11,391 nucleotides of DNA. Origin: Cytophagales bacterium (GTDB lineage: Bacteria > Bacteroidota > Bacteroidia > Cytophagales > Cyclobacteriaceae). Where the stretch lies: contig JAGUUF010000331.1 of assembly GCA_020063545.1 (NCBI GenBank), positions 1 to 11,391 of the forward strand. Direction: 5' to 3'. Made by a program: the position numbers and the translations under genes. The notes beneath the pieces were generated by a model. That model searched no databases. It was given only the letters and a program-made list of their open reading frames with translations, and was not told where the DNA came from. Positions 8,148 through 11,391 of the stretch are shown piece after piece (the first letter of the stretch is position 1; each line of letters starts with the position of its first letter).

Positions 8148-8223
8148 GCCGCTAACGTTTTTAGTTTTCTTTTTTACACTACGGGTGACTGTGTCGCCCG
8201 CCATTAAACAAACTGGTGTTGTG
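8148..8223. repeat. Cassette-boundary-like palindromic repeat, unit A
   Basis: The unit lies between the toxin stop (8232) and the lipoprotein start. It has aacgtttt near one end (8154-8161) and, at the other, bases 8197-8223 (cccgccatta ... tgttgtg), which resemble 8947-8974 in unit B: the first ten bases are identical and most of the rest agree with one gap. An internal hairpin pairs cgggtgac (8182-8189) with gtcgcccg (8193-8200), 7 of 8 with a 3-base loop. The ends carry AAC and GTT in inverted relation. It follows the toxin stop by 8 bases. Confidence 0.6.
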
Positions 8224-8231
8224 GTGCGTGG

Positions 8232-8555
8232 CTATTGTCCTAGTCTAAATATTTTAACCAAGTTCTTGTCCACGGATATTAATTCGTCTTGTGAAAGATT
8301 GCCTAGTTTACCAATCACTAAATCCTTGTCAATAGTTGCGAGTTTACTCAATCTAATTAATGAAGTCCTTTTTAGCCCATTTGTCTGGGTAGGTTCAATT
8401 TTTACATCAGAGTCTTCTTGCCATTTTAGCTGAGATGTAATAAATGAAACAGTTATGTCAACTTCTCCGTCTACAAGAATTAGTGCTGGTCTATTCTTTT
8501 TTCCTGAAAGGTCTGTAAATGGAAATGGTATTAGAACAATGTCACCTTTATTCAT
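8232..8555 (-). CDS. MazF/PemK-family toxin (endoribonuclease)
   Basis: A 107-residue protein with the MazF/PemK/CcdB-like barrel signature: MNKGDIVLIPFPFTDLSGKK (1-20), then NRPALIL (21-27), with the conserved Arg22 expected in the active site, then VSFITSQ (36-42) containing the conserved Thr/Ser, and LKRTSLIRLSKLATIDKDL (61-79). These enzymes cut mRNA (sometimes tRNA or rRNA) at short motifs and stop growth when the antitoxin is lost. Length and motif order are normal, so the toxin looks intact. Its ATG overlaps the antitoxin stop by four bases (ATGA), which implies translational coupling. The stop is 8 bases from repeat unit A. The cleavage motif cannot be predicted from sequence. Confidence 0.9.
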   Translation of the reverse strand: MNKGDIVLIPFPFTDLSGKKNRPALILVDGEVDITVSFITSQLKWQEDSDVKIEPTQTNGLKRTSLIRLSKLATIDKDLVIGKLGNLSQDELISVDKNLVKIFRLGQ

Positions 8556-8779
8556 TTATATCTTTCTTTTAGATCGTCTACTGAATAAAGGTCTTCTTCG
8601 TCCTCCAGGAATTTAAATGCCTTTGAGTCGGAAACTAGTTTTTGAATTCCTTCAGTCATTAATTGATTTTCAATTCTATTCAGTAGAAATTCGGCAAAGT
8701 CTGACACTTCCTTCAATTTCTGGTCAGGTAATTTGGTCAGATTGTCGATAGTTTTCTTTATCAATGTTTCCCTAGTCAT
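8552..8779 (-). CDS. Antitoxin of the MazF/PemK-type toxin (DUF2281-like)
   Basis: I use the ATG at 8779 (75 residues); a longer frame begins only with TTG at 8800, inside a candidate promoter. The protein is small, acidic and helical. The N-terminus (LIKKTIDNLTKLPDQKLKEV, then SDFAEFLLNRIE) resembles DUF2281/VapB-like antitoxin N-termini with the 'LP...l.ev.dFaefL' pattern. The tail SKAFKFLEDEEDLYSVDDLKERYK is typical of the disordered toxin-binding end that wraps the partner. It probably neutralises the downstream toxin and may autorepress the operon, although no classical DNA-binding motif is evident. The stop codon overlaps the toxin start (ATGA). Confidence 0.8.
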   Translation of the reverse strand: MTRETLIKKTIDNLTKLPDQKLKEVSDFAEFLLNRIENQLMTEGIQKLVSDSKAFKFLEDEEDLYSVDDLKERYK

Positions 8780-8797
8780 TTGTCGATTTTTAGAAGT

Positions 8798-8805
8798 CAA
8801 ATTTA
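8798..8805 (-). promoter_or_regulatory. Candidate -7 element of the toxin-antitoxin promoter
   Basis: Read on the minus strand the bases are TAAATTTG, a perfect match to the Bacteroidota -7 consensus TAnnTTTG, 18 bases upstream of the ATG at 8779. No TTG is found at the expected distance for the -33 element. If used, transcription starts about 8791, after the TTG at 8800, which supports the shorter antitoxin. Confidence 0.3.
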
Positions 8806-8840
8806 GTCAATAATCTTCTCTTTTTTTCTGTCCAGCCATG

Positions 8841-8974
8841 CGCCACAACGTTTTGCGGCTTTGCGTAGTGGCGGACTTATTTGCACTTCACTGTCAGCAT
8901 ACCACAAATGCTGATTAGATACACAAAGTTACAATTTTGCACTGAACCCGCCATTACGCAAAACCGATGTTGTG
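8841..8974. repeat. Long palindromic cassette-boundary-like repeat, unit B
   Basis: A 134-base structured unit in the 308-base gap upstream of the antitoxin. The outer arms are 8857-8874 (ggctttgcgtagtggcgg) and 8948-8965, complementary at 16 of 18 positions, with CACAAC (8844-8849) facing GTTGTG (8969-8974) at the tips. The left arm has its own inverted repeat (cgccac 8841-8846, gtggcg 8868-8873). In the middle tcagcat (8894-8900) and atgctga (8908-8914) form a perfect 7-bp hairpin with a 7-base loop. The aacgtttt at 8847-8854 and the cccgccatta...tgttgtg end match unit A in the same orientation. I recall very similar sequences between genes in other Bacteroidota, but could not search. Confidence 0.65.
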
Positions 8975-9042
8975 CCTTCGTTGTTCTTTTTCTTCCCTTA
9001 TGTTGTCGGTCAATACTGTCAGCATTGGGAAAGACATACTCT

Positions 9043-9085
9043 TTGCCAAGTATTGGTTTGCGGGTCGGCTGGTGCGACTTGGCAA
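9043..9085. repeat. Inverted repeat between unit B and the multicopper oxidase stop
   Basis: Bases ttgccaag (9043-9050) and cttggcaa (9078-9085) are perfectly complementary with a 27-base loop. It lies 23 bases past the oxidase stop and could stabilise or end that transcript, but no U-run follows. An 11-base word (actgtcagcat) occurs at both 9015-9025 and 8890-8900, tying this spacer to unit B. Confidence 0.4.
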
Positions 9086-9108
9086 TGTGTATGGCTTTTG
9101 GGTTGGCT

Positions 9109-11337
9109 TTAATAATTAAATGTCAGTCCTACTCCAAAACCCATATCACTGTCGTAATGTGTCCTGAAACCCAAGTTTTTACTTGCGATATAATTCAGTC
9201 CAAACATATATTCTCTATCCGTATTTACCATAAATGCAGCTCTGAACCTTTTTGAAAGCGGAATATCTTCTCGTCTTAATTGAACTCTCACGTTTCCATC
9301 GTGATAGACTTCCGTTTGTAAAATTACAAGCATTGGTAAAGTATATGCTACTCCTAAACTAAATTGTGTCCGATTGTCTTTGGTGTTTGTCTGTCCGAAT
9401 AAATTTCTTTCAGGTGTTTCGTGTTCTCTGTATCGCCAATCAAATCCAATAAAAGGCATCAGCCATTGATTTCTGCCAATGTACCTGCCTATATGGGTTT
9501 CTGTTTCGTAACCGTGTCTGTCATTATAACCCAAACGCCACTCTGTGCCAAAACTCCAACGGGTATTTTGCAACATAGCCATTCCATCATTACCATTCGT
9601 AGCAAAGTCATTTTGGAACATAAAATGCAGTTCGTTGCTCTCTCTTTGCAACTTTTTGTAAGCCCATTTTTTGTCAGGCAACAATGGATTTGGGGCTTGG
9701 TTTTCAGTGCTAAAAACTCGGTTCATTCCTGCCATCATATGGTAGAGAATATGACAATGAAAAAACCAATCGCCTTCTAAATTGGCTTCAAACTCAATCA
9801 CATTTGTTTCCATTGGCATTATGTCCAATACATTTTTGAGTGGTGCATAATCACCTTGCCCATTGATAACCCTAAAATCGTGTCCGTGCAAGTGCATAGG
9901 GTGTCGCATCATTGAGTTGTTGTAGAGTGTTATTCTTACAATTTCTCCTTTTTTGATTAGAATTTTATCAGTTTCAGCAAGCACTCGGTTGTTCATACTC
10001 CACACATAGCGGTTCATATTGCCAGTCAACTCAAACCTTAACTCTCTTATAGGTGCATCTTTTGGCAAAGTGGTTTTGGTAGGTGATTTGAGCATAGCAT
10101 AGTTTAGCGTAACAATGTCACTGCTTGGCATTGTATGGTTGTTATGGTCTGAATGTTGCGATTTTTTGGGATTATTTTTTTCTGTGATTTCAGGGTACAT
10201 TACCGTATTCATATCCATTTGTTGCAAGGACATATCCATACCCATATCGTTCATTGAGCCGTTCATTTTCATCATATCGTTCATCATCTTCATTCCTTCA
10301 AAGTATTTCAGTTTAGGCAATGGGCTTACCAACTGCTTAATACCTGAACCTATGTAAATAGATGCTGATTTAGTACGGTCTTCGGGTGTTGCCAAAAATT
10401 CATAGGAAGTATTTTCTGCTGGAATGGTTACGATTACGTCATAGGTTTCTGAAACTCCTATAATTAACCTATCCACTATAATAGTCTCAACATCATTGCC
10501 GTCATTGGCAACTACGGTCATTTTTCCGCCTGCATAAGTGAGCCAAAAATAGGAAGATGCACCACCGTTGGATATTCGCAACCTTACTTTATCGCCACGG
10601 TTGAAACCGTGGGCTATTGATTCATTTTTGCCGTTAATAAGGAAATTGTCATAATAGACATCACTCACGTCCATTGCCAACATTCGTTTCCATTCATTGG
10701 TCAATTTGGTTTTGAAATGCCCTGCTTTTATAGCTTCTCCGTAACTCTGAACTGTATTTTTCTTTATGGCAAACCAATCATTGGCATTGTGCAACATTCT
10801 GTGAACATTGTCGGGGTTATAGTCTGTCCATTCGCTTAGAATAATGGGAACAGTCGGCAAATCGTCAATCCCTTTTCTAAAAGTAGGGTCGTCTTCTCTT
10901 TTGAGCAACACCATTGAGCCATACATCCCAATTTGTTCTTGCAGTCCGCTGTGGCTATGATACCAATGTGTGCCATTCTGAATAATGGGAAATCGGTAAA
11001 TGTGCATAGTATTTGGCTTAATGGGCATTTGCGTTAAGTACGGAACACCATCTTCTTTATTGGGCAAATACAAGCCATGCCAATGCAAGGATGTGCTTTC
11101 TTTCAACCTGTTATGTACGTGAATTTCTGCTGTGTCACCTTCTGTAAAGGTGAGTGTTGGCATTGGAATTTGACCGTTTACGGCAATGGCTCGTTTTTCT
11201 TTGCCTGTAAAATTAACGATGGTATCTTTTACATAAAGGTCGTACCGCACCACTTTTTGTGCGAATATGATTGTAGTTGCCAATTGTAAAACAACTATCG
11301 GCAACAGTTTTTTAAAAATATTTTTTTTAATATCCAT
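9109..11337 (-). CDS. CopA-like multicopper oxidase with C-terminal beta-barrel-like extension
   Basis: A 742-residue protein of the copper-resistance multicopper oxidase family, which oxidises Cu(I) in the cell envelope. The N-terminus is a Sec-type signal (MDIKKNIFKKLLPIVVLQLA, cleavage after FAQ near 27) without a twin-arginine. All copper-ligand motifs are present: HWHG (85-88), HSH (127-129), HPMHLHGH (479-486) and HCHILYHMMAGM (527-538, type 1 Cys528, His533, Met538). Three cupredoxin domains span about 30-545. Between domains 2 and 3, residues 349-380 contain 13 Met, followed by a His-rich stretch (394-401), both likely copper-binding. Residues about 560-742 are unusual: alternating aromatic strands (WSFGTEWRLGYNDR, MPFIGFDWRYRE, FSLGVAYTLP, YMFGLNYIASK, FGVGLTFNY) ending in an aromatic residue, like an outer-membrane barrel and reminiscent of CopB. 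The start ATG at 11337 follows the previous stop by 10 bases, so it probably belongs to a longer copper operon beyond the window. Confidence 0.88.
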   Translation of the reverse strand: MDIKKNIFKKLLPIVVLQLATTIIFAQKVVRYDLYVKDTIVNFTGKEKRAIAVNGQIPMPTLTFTEGDTAEIHVHNRLKESTSLHWHGLYLPNKEDGVPYLTQMPIKPNTMHIYRFPIIQNGTHWYHSHSGLQEQIGMYGSMVLLKREDDPTFRKGIDDLPTVPIILSEWTDYNPDNVHRMLHNANDWFAIKKNTVQSYGEAIKAGHFKTKLTNEWKRMLAMDVSDVYYDNFLINGKNESIAHGFNRGDKVRLRISNGGASSYFWLTYAGGKMTVVANDGNDVETIIVDRLIIGVSETYDVIVTIPAENTSYEFLATPEDRTKSASIYIGSGIKQLVSPLPKLKYFEGMKMMNDMMKMNGSMNDMGMDMSLQQMDMNTVMYPEITEKNNPKKSQHSDHNNHTMPSSDIVTLNYAMLKSPTKTTLPKDAPIRELRFELTGNMNRYVWSMNNRVLAETDKILIKKGEIVRITLYNNSMMRHPMHLHGHDFRVINGQGDYAPLKNVLDIMPMETNVIEFEANLEGDWFFHCHILYHMMAGMNRVFSTENQAPNPLLPDKKWAYKKLQRESNELHFMFQNDFATNGNDGMAMLQNTRWSFGTEWRLGYNDRHGYETETHIGRYIGRNQWLMPFIGFDWRYREHETPERNLFGQTNTKDNRTQFSLGVAYTLPMLVILQTEVYHDGNVRVQLRREDIPLSKRFRAAFMVNTDREYMFGLNYIASKNLGFRTHYDSDMGFGVGLTFNY

Positions 11338-11347
11338 TTAATAAATT

Positions 11348-11391
11348 TCATTTTAAATTAGGTTTAAGAGCATCCAACCACTCATTGCTAT
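11348..11391 (-). CDS. C-terminal codons of an upstream gene, unidentified
   Basis: Read on the minus strand from 11389, thirteen codons (SNEWLDALKPNLK) lead to a TGA at 11350-11348, ten bases before the oxidase ATG. The peptide has a natural protein-like composition, and the tight spacing fits an operon with the oxidase. It is too short to identify; in Bacteroidota such neighbours are often other copper-handling envelope proteins. Confidence 0.35.
   Translation of the reverse strand, partial: SNEWLDALKPNLK

Noticed and set aside
8137..8340. Similar words tccaatagttgcc (8138 region) and gtcaatagttgcg (8328 region)
   Set aside because: Short, and one copy is within the toxin coding sequence; likely chance.
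8148..8974. Classical integron attC sites
   Set aside because: The tips read GTTGTGC and GTTGTGG rather than GTTRRRY, and no integron integrase is in the window, so I call them cassette-like repeats only.
8881..9255. Plus-strand open frame of 124 codons over repeat unit B and the oxidase end
   Set aside because: Its 5' half is palindromic repeat and its 3' half is antisense to the oxidase C-terminus; no recognisable protein features.
1..11391. CRISPR arrays, tRNA or rRNA genes, insertion sequences
   Set aside because: No regularly spaced direct repeats, no tRNA-like cloverleaf and no transposase-like protein were seen; the TPR-CHAT gene is therefore not treated as part of a type III-E CRISPR system.

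Overview
The window looks like chromosomal DNA from a member of the Bacteroidota, probably Cytophagales-like. The evidence is an RsmG with the Bacteroidota-style C-terminus, a secreted protein ending in a type IX secretion (T9SS) sorting domain, near-absence of Shine-Dalgarno sequences, sites resembling the Bacteroidota promoter (TTG, about 19 bases, TAnnTTTG), and a multicopper oxidase carrying a C-terminal beta-barrel-like extension. No rRNA, tRNA, CRISPR array, transposase or integrase was seen.

Left part (1-7318, GC about half). The window opens inside rsmG (16S rRNA methyltransferase). Its last codons run into a roughly 146-bp interrupted palindrome built from 'CCACAAAG'-type words. On the minus strand follow plsC (acylglycerophosphate acyltransferase) and, 11 bases downstream, a large secreted glucose/sorbosone-dehydrogenase-type beta-propeller protein with Ig-like, PA14 and T9SS domains. 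Divergently, a two-gene plus-strand operon encodes a small exported coiled-coil protein and a 936-residue exported TPR-CHAT protein with an intact caspase-like His/Cys pair.

Right part (7319-11391, clearly more AT-rich). All genes are on the minus strand. In transcription order: the last codons of an unidentified gene, a CopA-like multicopper oxidase with a Met/His-rich insert and a C-terminal beta-barrel-like region, a palindromic repeat (unit B), an antitoxin/MazF-PemK toxin pair, a second related repeat (unit A), and a small lipoprotein. Repeat units A and B lie in the same orientation on either side of the toxin-antitoxin pair, each in a non-coding gap. This gives a gene-repeat-gene-repeat-gene layout reminiscent of cassette arrays, although the repeats do not fit the classical integron attC consensus.

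Most interesting: the cassette-like arrangement of related palindromic units around the toxin-antitoxin pair; the secreted TPR-CHAT protease paired with a small exported coiled-coil protein; and the apparent one-chain fusion of a periplasmic copper oxidase with an outer-membrane-barrel-like domain.
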